Below, piece by piece: positions 1 through 12,200 of a stretch of 20,494 nt of DNA. The stretch comes from Apostichopus parvimensis (taxonomy: Eukaryota; Echinodermata; Holothuroidea; Aspidochirotida; Stichopodidae), in the NCBI GenBank assembly GCA_000934455.1, contig JXUT01146323.1, forward strand, positions 1 to 20,494, in the 5' to 3' direction. Position numbers and translations under genes: made by a program. Under the pieces are notes generated by a model that saw only the letters and a program-made list of their open reading frames with translations, did not search any database and was not told the origin of the DNA. The first letter of the stretch is position 1; every line of letters starts with the position of its first letter.

Positions 1-161
1 CATACACAATTTACATAATTAGCAAGTCACATTGCTATTCCCCGCTTGGATAACATGATGCTGTTAGTAGTGACCGTCGTATGGCCCTTCCCCTTTGTTA
101 CTCCTCATCTCAAGCTCCAATTTTATTTTGAAATTTCTTTCCTCCTTCTTCATCATTTCAG
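1..161 (+). other. 3' end of an upstream intron
   Basis: No coding potential matching BAZ1A is visible here. A pyrimidine-rich run from about 131 to 160 leads into an AG acceptor at 160-161. The rest of the intron and the exons encoding WAC and DDT lie left of the window. Confidence 0.7.
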
Positions 162-257
162 GTGACCTGGCCGAGATTTTGAATGAGGATGACCCGACAT
201 ATGCTGCCCTGTCTAAGGCTGCCTCATCAGCATTGATATGGTCTCAGATACATCAAG
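162..257 (+). CDS. BAZ1A: BAZ1A exon 1 of window: post-DDT segment
   Basis: Acceptor ...TTTCAG ends at 161 and donor GTAAAC starts at 258. The exon is 96 nt and symmetric (phase 1 in, phase 1 out). It encodes DLAEILNEDDPTYAALSKAA followed by ...WSQIHQ, matching the human BAZ1A stretch after the DDT domain (LTEALDED...ALSAVASLAAAWPQLHQ). The first two bases complete a codon begun upstream, which shows that the gene continues to the left. Confidence 0.87.
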
Positions 258-3200
258 GTAAACATGCATTAATTATAACATTAAAAATATACCAATGTTT
301 GGAATGGATAAAAGCATGAAAACTTATTCAGAAATTGTGATATGTGATGCCTCTTGTAGTTGCCAGGTCAATATTGCTTGAGGCAGATGATTGTGTTCTG
401 GAGTGTAAGAGGGGGGGGGTGGGGGGTGTGAGGGGGTTTGTTGAAAAGAAGCTGTTCCTCACCCCGTCTGTCATTTAGAGAGTTAATCGTAGCCCTCATT
501 TAATTGAAAAGCGTTCAGTAGAGTCTGTTGTGCTTGAAGTTGGGACAGTTCATGCCAGTTCTTAATTTCAGGTTCTCACAGCATGTAGACATATAATGCA
601 CGGTGCAGTAGTATGTATTAAGTAAGTGGCAACTATTAGAAACGGTGAGGTCACTTGTTTGAATAAATGTTTGCTGATGCTACAAATTTCAGTAAGAAAA
701 AGTTCTCTCCGATATATAGGATTTCTTATGTGCGTTAAAATCTGAGGCCTTGAATAATTACATGGGTTCCCTAAATTGTCATGTAAGGGAGTTGTATGTA
801 GTTATGATATCCTATTTAACCTGCTTCACCTTCATGAAAAGAGTGTTGAAAGGTTGAACTGGAGTAAATTATCAGTAAAATGAATATTAACAAGTAAAAG
901 GTATTAAACATAACATTATGATATATCAAAATACAATTGTAAAATGAGACTTGAGCTAAAATTGTTTGTAACAAGTGAGGAAAAGCATTCTTGTGAATAA
1001 CTTGCATCATCAGGGACTCCACTGCGCAATTTGCCGCTGGAATCAACCACAATCTCAGAGGTGCTAAGACTTCATCTTCTAGCTTCAGGAGCAGAAACCA
1101 GTGCCATGGATGCTAGATGGCGCTATCAACAGCGAGGTGCATACACATTTCACGATGACCCCGGCTTGGAACTACGATTGAAGGAACCAGCCATATTGAA
1201 AGCTCTCACAAATGGAAATGTTTACGATCTAAACGCAGGTAAAGATTGATCATGAGAAATGATATTGGTTTGTACGAATGTTTGAGTCAGTTTTCAGTCT
1301 TTGGTAATAGTACTCTACTCGTTGCCTCTGAGTGTGACCATTGCTTGAGTGGCAAACTGAGGTTCATGTGATCAGCTGTGATGTCATTGATAAATTGCAG
1401 TAATCAGGATATCATCTAGGGAACACATTACTGATAGTTGAGCAGCACTCTTGTAGCATAATGGCTTCCAATCCATTTTCCTAGGAGTTGTGACTCCATG
1501 GTTATTCAATTCTATGTGTCCACACAGAAAACTTGGACAACAATACTTTCTGTTTGTGTAGTTTGCCATGGTCAAATTACTGATCCCCTTTGCCTCTCTC
1601 CCTCTCTCTCTCTTTCTGTTAGATTCTAGAATGATGATCATCAACACACTCTGCAACCAGATTCTGAGTTATGTTACCATAAGGGATATCATTGAGGAAA
1701 GCTGGGACCAATGGCAGGTGACCAAAAAGGAATGGAAGGAAATCTGCCGACTTGAAAAACTCAGAGAGAAGGAAGAAGTGACTATTAAGTAAGAACACTT
1801 TGTCCTCAGAAATTTGTTCCATATGCATTTCCAAAAAAAAAGAATTGTTGTTGTTGTTTTCTTTTTTCATCATGTGTCTGCACTGTAAATTTAATATACC
1901 AAGCACCCTGGATTGACTTTTGTTTAGATGATCTGAAAAACATTGTATTGTATATTAAGGTGTATATTGGGGAATGATATGCCCTATGCAATATATGTGA
2001 TACACTTTAAAATCTGATTATGTTGTGAATGTGTCCTGATTTTCAAATCGTAAATCTGTAAATGAGTGGAAAAGTACTATCTATGTTTAACCTGGTAACA
2101 GTAACACATTGATTCCTGAATTAAATATATTTTCAAGGTATTCTTTGGTATCTCCTTCAGTCTTAAACACTGGAGAACTGTACAGGTGTATGTGCACACT
2201 TATCTGAACTGTCATCGCTGTAGCAAGATGGAGAGTCATCAAATATTCTTTTGTCATATTCCTTTGCTATAACAAATTATTAATTTGTTACAACAAAATG
2301 GATTCTTCTTCACAATGTAGGTGGCATTTTGTTAAGACCCACTTTCATTCTCTTCTCATTCCGTTCAGGTACAAAAGGAAGCTGGAAGAAAGGGCACGGA
2401 CCCAGTTTAAAGTCATGGAGGAGCACAGAAAAGCACAAGAGAAAGCCGAGGAGGAAAAGAAAACAGCTGAGATGCAAGGAGGGGAAGGAGACGGTGACCT
2501 CCCCGATTTGAACGGTGATTTGAAGGATGAATCTCCGGGTGGGTCTCGAAACACATCGAAACCTCCAGAACTCCTTCTGGAGGAATTAGGGAAGGAGCTC
2601 TCACCAGAGGAGAAGGAGAAGCGACGGTTGAAGGAAGAAGCGGAATCCGCCGTCAAGAAGGAGGAGTTTCTTCAGAAGAAGGAAGAACACGAGAAGAACC
2701 TGACCGAGTTTTCCACGAGGTACAGCGTGACCCCCGTAGGTCAGGATAGGATCTTCAGGCGGTACTGGATATTCCAGGCCGTGCCGGGAGTGTTTGTGGA
2801 ATTTGATAAGGAACTGATGGACGGCATGGACTCCCTGGTGCTGATGAAAGAGACGGGGGCAGAGACAGGCCAGGAGGATGGAGCCAACGACGCCACCGAC
2901 GAGGTGAAGGACGACCAGGACTCCTCCGGCGTGAGCGAAGACAGCAATAAAGAAAACAAAGGTGTGGTGGAGGTCAACGGGGAACCCAGTCAGAAAGATG
3001 TCAAAGATGGCGTGTTATCTAGCCAAGAAACTGAAGAAAATAATTTAAATTCCAACAAGATGCAAACAGAGCAAGAGGTGGTCGGTGATGTCAAGCAGGA
3101 AGAGGAAGTCGAAGCGATGGAAGTGTCAGGTGATAAAGAAGAGAACAGTATTAAAGAAGAAGAAGCCGAGACCAAAGAGGAGAGGCGAGAAGGCGATCAG

Positions 3201-6200
3201 GGAAACGTGAAAGAAGAGCTGGTGAACGGGAAGGTAGAGCACGAAGATGCAAAGGGGACGTCGGATGGAGACGAAGATATGAAAGAGACTCCACAGTCAC
3301 CGGTGAAGCAAGAGAATTTACCTGCCTCGGAGGAAGACGCCACAAACCAGGATATCGTGCCTTGGGCGTACTACCACAAAAGCGAAGAGCTCGATGCCCT
3401 CTTGGGTAGTTTGAATAGCCGGGGATTCAGAGAGCGTGCTTTAAAGTTACACCTCGGCCAACAGAAAGGGAAGATCGCTCAAAATTTTGAAGCGTTTCCT
3501 GAAAACTACCTTGCAGGCATTAGGGTGGATGGCGACGGGGTCCCATGGTCGGCACAGAAGGCGCCATCGACACCCCGTCAGGTGGTCATCAAAATGACGA
3601 GCGGAAAGAAGGGCCTGGTGTCCAACCAGGCAGATGGTGACGAGACTTTGGAACTACTACTCAGGGAAGCCATATTAGATTTGGAGGACAGAGTCTGGCA
3701 GGGTGGTCTAGGAATCATCAAGGTAGCGTAAACTTTACTCGTTTTCTTCCTTATGTTAGACTTATATCTTCCTGTGAAGCTGTCACTCACATCATTCAGT
3801 TATCATCGAGGGCTAAGTGGTACATGTTACTCTTCAATTTGGTATGAAAGGTTTTAATAATCAGTAGCAGGCAAAAATGGAATGTTGGTGATGGCAGTTG
3901 TCTCCTGTACTCAAAGTGTATGGAACTATTGGATTTTAATATACTGTAGTCTAGACTGGATTCAATAAGGGCACAGGAGAAATGTTACTTTGTTTATGGC
4001 AGCAGTTTTGGATGTATTCGAAAAGCCACCGCAAAAATGGTACATTGGCCAAGATAGTCTTTGTTGTGCTTGAAAAGCTCACAGCAAAAAATGATATGTT
4101 TGTAAGGGCAGTTAGTGTAGGCTGGTATTAAAGAGGGTTTGGCAGAAATGGTTTGTTAGTAGTGGTAGTTTGTACTCAAAAAGGGAGCCCACGATTGGCA
4201 CATCAGTAAAGGCTGTAGCTTAGGCTGGGATCAAGCGGGCATGATAAGAAAGGTATGATTTAATGGCATTGTTCTATACTGGATTTAAAATGATGTTACC
4301 ATAACAGTATGTTGATACGACAAGTCGTTTAGGATTGGTTCAAAGGGGCAAAGACCTAATGGATATTTACTGAGGTCATAGACCTATGCTGGACTCCAGC
4401 TGGGCAGGGGCAACGATGGATGATGGTAATGGCATTGTTCTAGAATGGACCCAAAAGAACATCAAATTTGTCAAGGGATGAAGTTTTTTGCTGCCAGAGC
4501 AGTTGGTTAATTTGAGCATCATGTGTCTGAGGCAATCATCATCAACGCCAATCTAACTCTAGTCGTTGTTCGCCTGGGTTTGCTCTGCAGGTGAAGGATC
4601 GGGTATCTTGGATTGCTGCAATCGAACAGGGGTCCTACGACAGGCAATGTAATGAGATATCCTGGGGTCCATTATGGGCCCGGTCTTTGATAGACGACAG
4701 TGACTTCTTGGACATGTCCATCTCAGAGCCGTCACTTTTAGAACATTCCAAGAAGAGCGCTGCCCTCAAGATGAAAGATAGGTACGGTATTTAAGAACAA
4801 AACGAAATGTCACACAATGAGCCCATTGATGGTGGGATTGATTTATCCATTATGAGATTAAAATGGAGAAAGCCAATTTATCGGTTCCCATTAAGTGATG
4901 GGAGGTTTATATTTGTGGACCTCATTGTATATCATTGATCAGCAGTAAACATGAAATGAAAACATATTTTAGAATACCATTGAGCAAAATTCAGCTACTT
5001 ATTGGGTACATCGAGTTCCTAGTGGTCATTATCTCTCATAGGAGTGGGAGCTCTTATGAGAGAAGAACATGAATCATCAAATAGATGAGAACCTGACATT
5101 TTGTTCAATTGTTCTATTCTCTGCAGGATTTCAGAGTTGAAAAGATCTGAGACGCCCACTGGATCACCGAGCAGCACCAGATGTAGTACTCCCACAGTCA
5201 CTGATAACGTGGTGAGAGATATGGCCTGTGCCTTGCTGCAGATCTGTCAGGGGCTGCACGATAAATACCTCATCAAGCCACTAGGTGAGAATGTTAAATT
5301 CGAGAGGATATATGTCTTTCAAGATCTTGTATTTATCAATTACTGGTCCAAATTATAATAGAGAGAGAGAGAGCTCTATGTAGGTTTGATGGTTGATGTT
5401 GAGCTAGACATATAACCACTACATCCGAGAAGTAAGTCTCTCGTCCACATTACGAAGCTTGTATATGGAACTCCATGTAGGTATGAATTTGGTTGGTCTG
5501 TGACTAATCTACCATGCTAATTTAGAATCTCCCAATACTCTCACCGATGAAATGATCGTATTGTTTGGTTTGTGTCATCAGGCATTCATGAAGAAGTGAA
5601 GAGACCGGGTCCACGAGCCAGGAAAATTGTGGAGAAGGAAGAAGAGGAAGCAGAAAAAGAGAAAGATGAAGGTATCGTTGGCTTAGACTTCCTTTCATAA
5701 TCAATGATGCACTTTACATTAGATTCATTCAGGTGACTTGAGAAATGTCCTTGACATGTCCAAGTAGGTTTTAAATATCATCCATAAAGATGTAATTTAC
5801 CTGTAGCTAGCTACATTCAACAATATATTAAAATAATTGCTTCAGACCCAGTTCTTAGCTGCCGAGTACGGAGGGGGATGGTTAGACTTGTGTCCTCTAA
5901 CATGAAACAGTGTTAGAGGTTATCAGTGTTGTCCCCGCAATATGCCAGAATGTCAAATAATGGCCAGTCAAACTTGGCAATTTTAATATGTCCCTCTTAG
6001 CCTGAGACTTTTAATTGTCTAATTAAAGACTTCTGTATGTCTGTGAATAATCAGAAGAATTATATAAGTAAACAAATTACAGAAAACTGACTGGGAAATT
6101 TTAGACAATGGAAACATAATTTATGTCTAGAACTGGCACGAATCCCGTTCCAGCCATAAATTCCTTGGTTATTCCAATAATTAGAGGACAGTGCTTTTTG

Positions 6201-9200
6201 AAAACTTCAAGCAGTCTTTAGCAAGCAAAAATTAAGGGCTGAGTTCTGAAAATGTTTCTGGGTAGTATTATGTTCTCTGAAATTTGCCTTATCATTGGTC
6301 TCGTAGTGGAAGAAAAGAAACAGAAGAAAACCTGTCGCGAATGTTGGGAGGAATCACTGATGGCTTCATCCAGCCTTTCTCAAGTCTTCCTTCACCTCTC
6401 AACATTGGAGCAGTCCATCCTCTGGTCCAAGTCCATCCTCAACGCTCGCTGCCGCATCTGTCGCCGCAAAGGGGACGCAGAGGCCATGCTGTTATGTGAC
6501 TACTGTGACAGAGGTCACCACATGTATTGTCTGAAGCCACCTCTAAAGGTTCGATTCCCATCCCTGTTACCTTGTAGGCTACTTACCATCACTCACAGTT
6601 ACCGTGTCCAATTTTCTGGATAGTGTTGTACTTGGTCGTATCTCTGCGTTATTTCCGTTGGGTTTTGGAGCTGACTGTTGTGACTGTTTGAAGGATGTTA
6701 TTTGGGTGTTGTATAATTATTCAATTTAGATAATCTAAACTGCTAGAGTGACCTGTCAACAGAGATCATTGAACAATAGCAGGTGTTGAAATGGAGTGTA
6801 AAGGAAATACATTTAGTGTAACTTAACTCTTTGTCCCGTCAGCGAGCCCCATAGTATAATCTTGGTAGTAAACAAAAAATTTATATGACACAAACATTAC
6901 AATTAAATCACATCTGAAGGAAAAATCAGAATAAGATTGTTAGAGGGATAGTAAAGATATTGATTCATATATATTATGATGATGTCATAAACCAGCTACC
7001 AATATTGATTTGCTGGAGAGAAAAACAGGCCGTGTCTGGTAAAATAAGCCCCATCTATGATCAGGATCAAAGTTTAAAATGGAATTTTCACTTAGCATTG
7101 TGGAATAGAATGTCTTTCATTTAAATGCCATATTTTCTTTCAGTTATATATATTCTCTCAGTTATTTACCTTGTTTACCTTAAAGAATGTTCCAAAAGGG
7201 GACTGGTTCTGTAAGGACTGTACCCCGAAAGCTGTCAAGCGAGCACCGAGGAAAACAAGACGCAAGACCTTCGACGAGGAAGCTGAGGAAAAAGTCGAAG
7301 AAGAAGAAGACGAGGAAGAAGACGACGATGACAGTGATTCCGACGATTCATCCGAGGAGGAAGAAGATGAAGAGGATGATGATGGTGAGGAGGAAGAGGA
7401 CGAAGATGAGGAGGAGGAGGAGGGTGAAGAAGAAGAGGATGACGAGGAAGGTGAGGAAGAGGATGATGAAGAAGACGAAGAGGAGGAGCAGGAGGAGGAA
7501 GAAGAGGAGGAGGTAAAAGCTCCAGCAGTCAAGCTGGAAGTGAGGAGAGGCAGAGCAAAGGCTAAGCCAGCACCAGTTAGTACAAAAGCCAAAGGAAATA
7601 AAGCAACAGCTGCTGCTGTCAAGGAGAAGGTGGTTGCTCCGAGAGGCAGGAGAGGAGGAGGAGGAAGGAGAAAGGAAGTTGAAGAGAAAGATGAACCTGC
7701 TGATGATGTTGAAAGTTCAGAGGAGTGAGTACCTGCCATGTTATTTTCCTTTTCTTCTTTTGCTTTTTCTTCTTACACGTCTGTACTAATCTGACGTCTT
7801 GGATTTTTCTTCCCATCTAAATATCATATTGATGGGGTGCTTACTCGCTGCTGTTAACCTTCCTATGTCCACATTTCTGCATTTGGTGACAACATTTCTT
7901 AGTGGCGGTTATGGAATTTATGGCTTGCTAATCCATGTGGCATTGTACTGGAACTGTTTATGTGTATGGTGTGGGGAATTTCTGGTGCTTTGGTATGAGC
8001 ATAGTTTATCAGGTGATTGGAGAGATCAATTGATATTTATTTGTTTCTATGTTTATTGGTATGATTTAAAACTCATACACCATATCTGTGCCAACTGTTT
8101 AGTACTTGTAAGAAATGGAGAATCTTTCCTGCGATTCTGTAACTGTTTGACATGGGCAAGCTACCGTGTAATATTCAGCATTTGGTCGAGAAGGCAGGAT
8201 ATAGTTTTCCCATCATTACCCTAAATCAGTGTTTCATGGTTTTCAGAAGTATGCATTATTCTCTCATCTCGATAAGAATGAAGGTAAGTTTGTCTGAGCT
8301 TGTATCCAGTAAATCTGTTTAAATGCAAGAGACAACTTGTAGATTCTTGGCAGCCGAAGCAGCCAATGAGATATATGTGTAGCAAATAAGATTGTAACAA
8401 GGAATTGAGGATCAGGCTGAAGATACAGAGGATCTGTTGCTGTTTGTATTAAGTATGTCTGCTTTATATGCATTGGTTACGAAATGTTAAAACTGAGCAT
8501 ACTGACCGTGACTATACATATTAAATGCAAAGGTCATGACATCCAATCCTGACCAATATGGCCCTGTCATTGGTCAGTAGCTGCAACCTAAGTGAGAGAT
8601 GTTTGTTAGTGATAAAAAATATAAAAAAATACAGAAGCTGTTAAACAGTAACAATAATGACATGACCATTCAAGATATCTAGATAGCAGCATCCACATTT
8701 GTGTTTAAGCAAAAGGGTACAGTAGGCTATAAGCTTAGCCTACCAAATGATGCATAGCTTAGCATCTATGATGAATGCAGAGGACATTTTAGATGTTTTT
8801 GCCCCTTTTTCTTTCTCTTTTTCTTTGTTGCTAGATTTCATACTTCATGAAATATGGATATATAGTTTTGTCATCATAGATTGTTTTGCTATAAAAAAGA
8901 CATGCATCTTTGCTATAATTGTATTCTCATTTTTCTCATGGTTATTTGTAGTATTATTATTATTTTGATAATTATTAACAACCTTTTTGTTTTTGCCATA
9001 TATCCTAAGTTCTGTTCTCCTCTTTTACAAACAGTTTTGAGTTCTTGCAAACTGCATGCTTATTCTTGGCTCTACACAAATTTCCTTTTTTTGTTTTCTT
9101 TCAATGCTGAAGAAGAATTGATTTACACTACAATTGCTTAAATTATCAGCCCTGTGAAGCTCTCATAAAATGGGTAAATTTACCCAACATGAATATACAT

Positions 9201-12200
9201 TAGATGCAGGGGAGCAGGAACATAAACATGTCGGCTGTAACTTTTCTTAAACTTCTTAAAATGACTGAAAACGTTTCTGGTGTGTGACAGCGTGTACTTG
9301 ACTCATTGTCTATTTCATTTAAAGTTGTCTTATTTTGTCCTTAAAACTGGCCTTTTAAAGTAGTGATTACATCTGAATGTACATAAAAGTGTTCTACAGT
9401 TGAACACTATGTCTGTGTCTGCTCTGATCTACTGCTTAAAATGTACAAACCTTCTTTCTTAAGGTTAAGGGTTCTTAGAGACAGAGTAGTAATAGGAATG
9501 GTCACCTGTATGATGAATTCATAGTAGTCGGTATTAGAAACTTTCAAGTCAGGACCATTTAAGGGAAGAAAACTGTGTTGTTGCGACCAGAAATACCCCT
9601 GAAATGTTATGCTTAACCCAAAGATAGATTAAGTTATGTGTTGTACCAAAGGTTGCTGTGAACAGATGAAGTAAGTTGACAGTCCCTTTCCTGGTTGCTA
9701 AGTAACCTTGTGCCATGTGTGGGGAGGGAGAAATTTCAAGATGGGGGTAATATGAGAAGTGGGGAGGGGGAGGCAGATATACATTCAGTCCATCCATTAG
9801 GACAACAGTATAACCATTGATCAACTATGTCTCTCCATATCATGATAACCTTCCATATCATGATGCAAATACTCTCAAGAATAATCATCAAATTTTACCT
9901 TAAGCAGTAAGCATTGTAATCTCTCATTACATATATGATGGCTGTAGGTATAATTTGACACAGTCATTGGATTATCCTTGAATGGTTCCCTGTGCTGATG
10001 CAATAAGGGAATAAATAGCACTCCAGGACTGACATAACTTTTGCTGGACAAAAAAAGAAAAAGGGGTCATTTGACATTTTGACAATCTACTTATTTCATC
10101 AAGAAAACAGCACAAACAACTGTAAGTTTTGTCAATGAACAAAATATTACATCCCCGCCCCCATATAAGTAAGCTCAACAATACTGCGAGTCAGCCTTTG
10201 GATTTGTAGCATCTATAGGGACTTTAACGCCTCAAAGTGTCTTTATCGGTAGTCGATAATAAATTTACAGGACGACTAATTGTCCCCATGATTTGATAAA
10301 TTAAATAGGCCATTAGCAATTAGGTTGCATGACATTTGCACAAAACCTTGTGTTTCCAATGTTCTCCACTTTTTTCAGTTTTATGTGTTAATTTGTGACT
10401 TTTAAAAATATTTAGGTAATCATTTGCCCTCTAGAACTTTTGTTTTAAAATGATTTTGCAAAATGGAGAAGAAAAAGAAAAGGAAAAAAATCCATATGTA
10501 GCATGCAGCTTCAGGATTTGAAAGCAAAATATTAATGACAGGTGGAGGTCTAATCTGGTGGCATAGATTGCTTACTATTTTCATCATTTGGTGTTGTTGT
10601 ATGGACATTGAGACATGCCATGAATATCATTCATTCGAGGCTGGCATTCCATGTAATATTTCTTCAAGCACAGGCCGCCCATGAGCAGTGTTACGTACAG
10701 TCTATTGGCAGAGATGGTTTCACTGTTTGACTTCTTACTGTGTATATTCTCTTGCATTGTGACCTTTCACCCCTGTAGCGATCTCAACGAGAGCACAATC
10801 CTCACCAGCAAGGAGGCCTACTACACATGTTACATATGCCGGCACGGTGGGCAACTGCTTCGGTGTATTGGGTGCGAGGGTGCTGTACACTTGGGGTGCC
10901 TTGATCCTGGGCAGCTGAAGAAAGGGCAGCAGTGGTGTTGTGATACATGCTCTAAGGCCGAACCCCAAGAAGGGTAAAAAGAAACATTTTGGTCAAATTC
11001 GTAGAGAGAAAGAGAGAGAATAAAAACCACCCATCAATTACCCATATTTACCCCCCTCTGTCTCTCGTCTGCTCTTTCTCGAGTCGCTAACAGTGTTCTC
11101 ATAACAGCTCACCTCTCCTCGTGCATGTTCGGTAGCCTAGTGCATTTTACTTTTGTATACCACCTTACAGCTTTCTAACATAATTCATTCATTGCATGCC
11201 TGCATTTGCTTATATTCCCAGCTTTATTAACTGTCACTCATTTGCATTTAAAACTGCAGCTTTCTACTCTCTTTTAGTGAAGTTTCATCAGGTTATCTAC
11301 TGTATATATCAACACTTCAGCCAACTCAACAACATTTGCAGCCTTTGTAGGTTAGAATTAATAATAAAGCACTCTAATCGAGGTACCACTCATGTATCCA
11401 GTGTAACTAGCTTTTGATTCCCTTGCAGTCTTGATACATCCTACAAATCAGGGACTAGTTAAACGTTGAGATTTTGCATGGCAAATTATGTGACTTTGTA
11501 AAGTTTGGGTATTTCATAATTAAAGTACTAACAGTAAAACAAAACACTGTTATGCAGGTTTTCCATTTGTGTAACAATTTGTCATTTTCTGTGGTCATGC
11601 AATTTGCCATGCATATAAAAAATAAAATTATTCCTTGAAAGTTAGGCTAAAGACTGTCAAATAACTTTTTTTTATTTATTTTAATATCAATTTTTTTTAT
11701 CTTGGGTGTAGACTTTGTGTAAAAATGCATAATTTTGGTATGATATGAAATCTTTTTTAGATAAAAGTAACATAATAAAGAATTTGTCTATTATTGTATT
11801 GGTGAATGTCCTATATGCTCTGTGTGCATTTATTATATAAAGTTTATCAAGTGACTTTGTTTCTGTTTGTGTTTGCTACATGTGCCCATGCCTATGTTGT
11901 CTACTTAATTGTAAAAATGTGTCCATCAGACTATGGCATGTTAATCTGTAGTTTGGTTTTTATTGAACATTTTTGAAATGATTTGTATGTCTTCATTCAC
12001 ATTTTGGCATCATTTCTTCCTCGTGGTGGATTACATTAACATTGTTGGAATGTATACTTACTGTGCTGTATACGATATGAACATCAGGCACAGTGGACAT
12101 GTAGTCTAAAATTGACATTCACAGCCACAAACTGTAAAAAAAATTTGAGTAAACTATTGCCAAATGATAGATCTGTTGAACTGGTAACAGCCACACTAAT

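Noticed and set aside
2345..2656. Minus-strand open frames opposite exon 4 (also 2741-2977, 2990-3175, 3151-3345)
   Set aside because: All are Ser/Leu-rich shadows of the charged plus-strand coding sequence.
6970..7040. ATGATGATG in intron 8 as a snoRNA box C
   Set aside because: No CTGA box D at suitable distance.
7158..7739. 193-codon minus-strand open frame rich in serine
   Set aside because: It is the antisense of the GAA/GAG/GAT acidic tract of exon 9, where TTC/CTC/ATC-type triplets read as Ser in this frame. Homology and splicing support the plus strand.
7799..8224. 141-codon open frame with hydrophobic, membrane-like composition in intron 9
   Set aside because: T-rich DNA yields Phe/Leu/Tyr/Trp/Cys-rich translation. 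No recognisable motif is present and it lies inside an intron bounded by phase-matched splice sites.
9510..9602. Possible box C/D snoRNA in intron 9 (ATGATGA then CTGA about 90 bases later)
   Set aside because: No terminal stem flanks the boxes and no D'/C' boxes were seen; two short motifs at this spacing are expected by chance.
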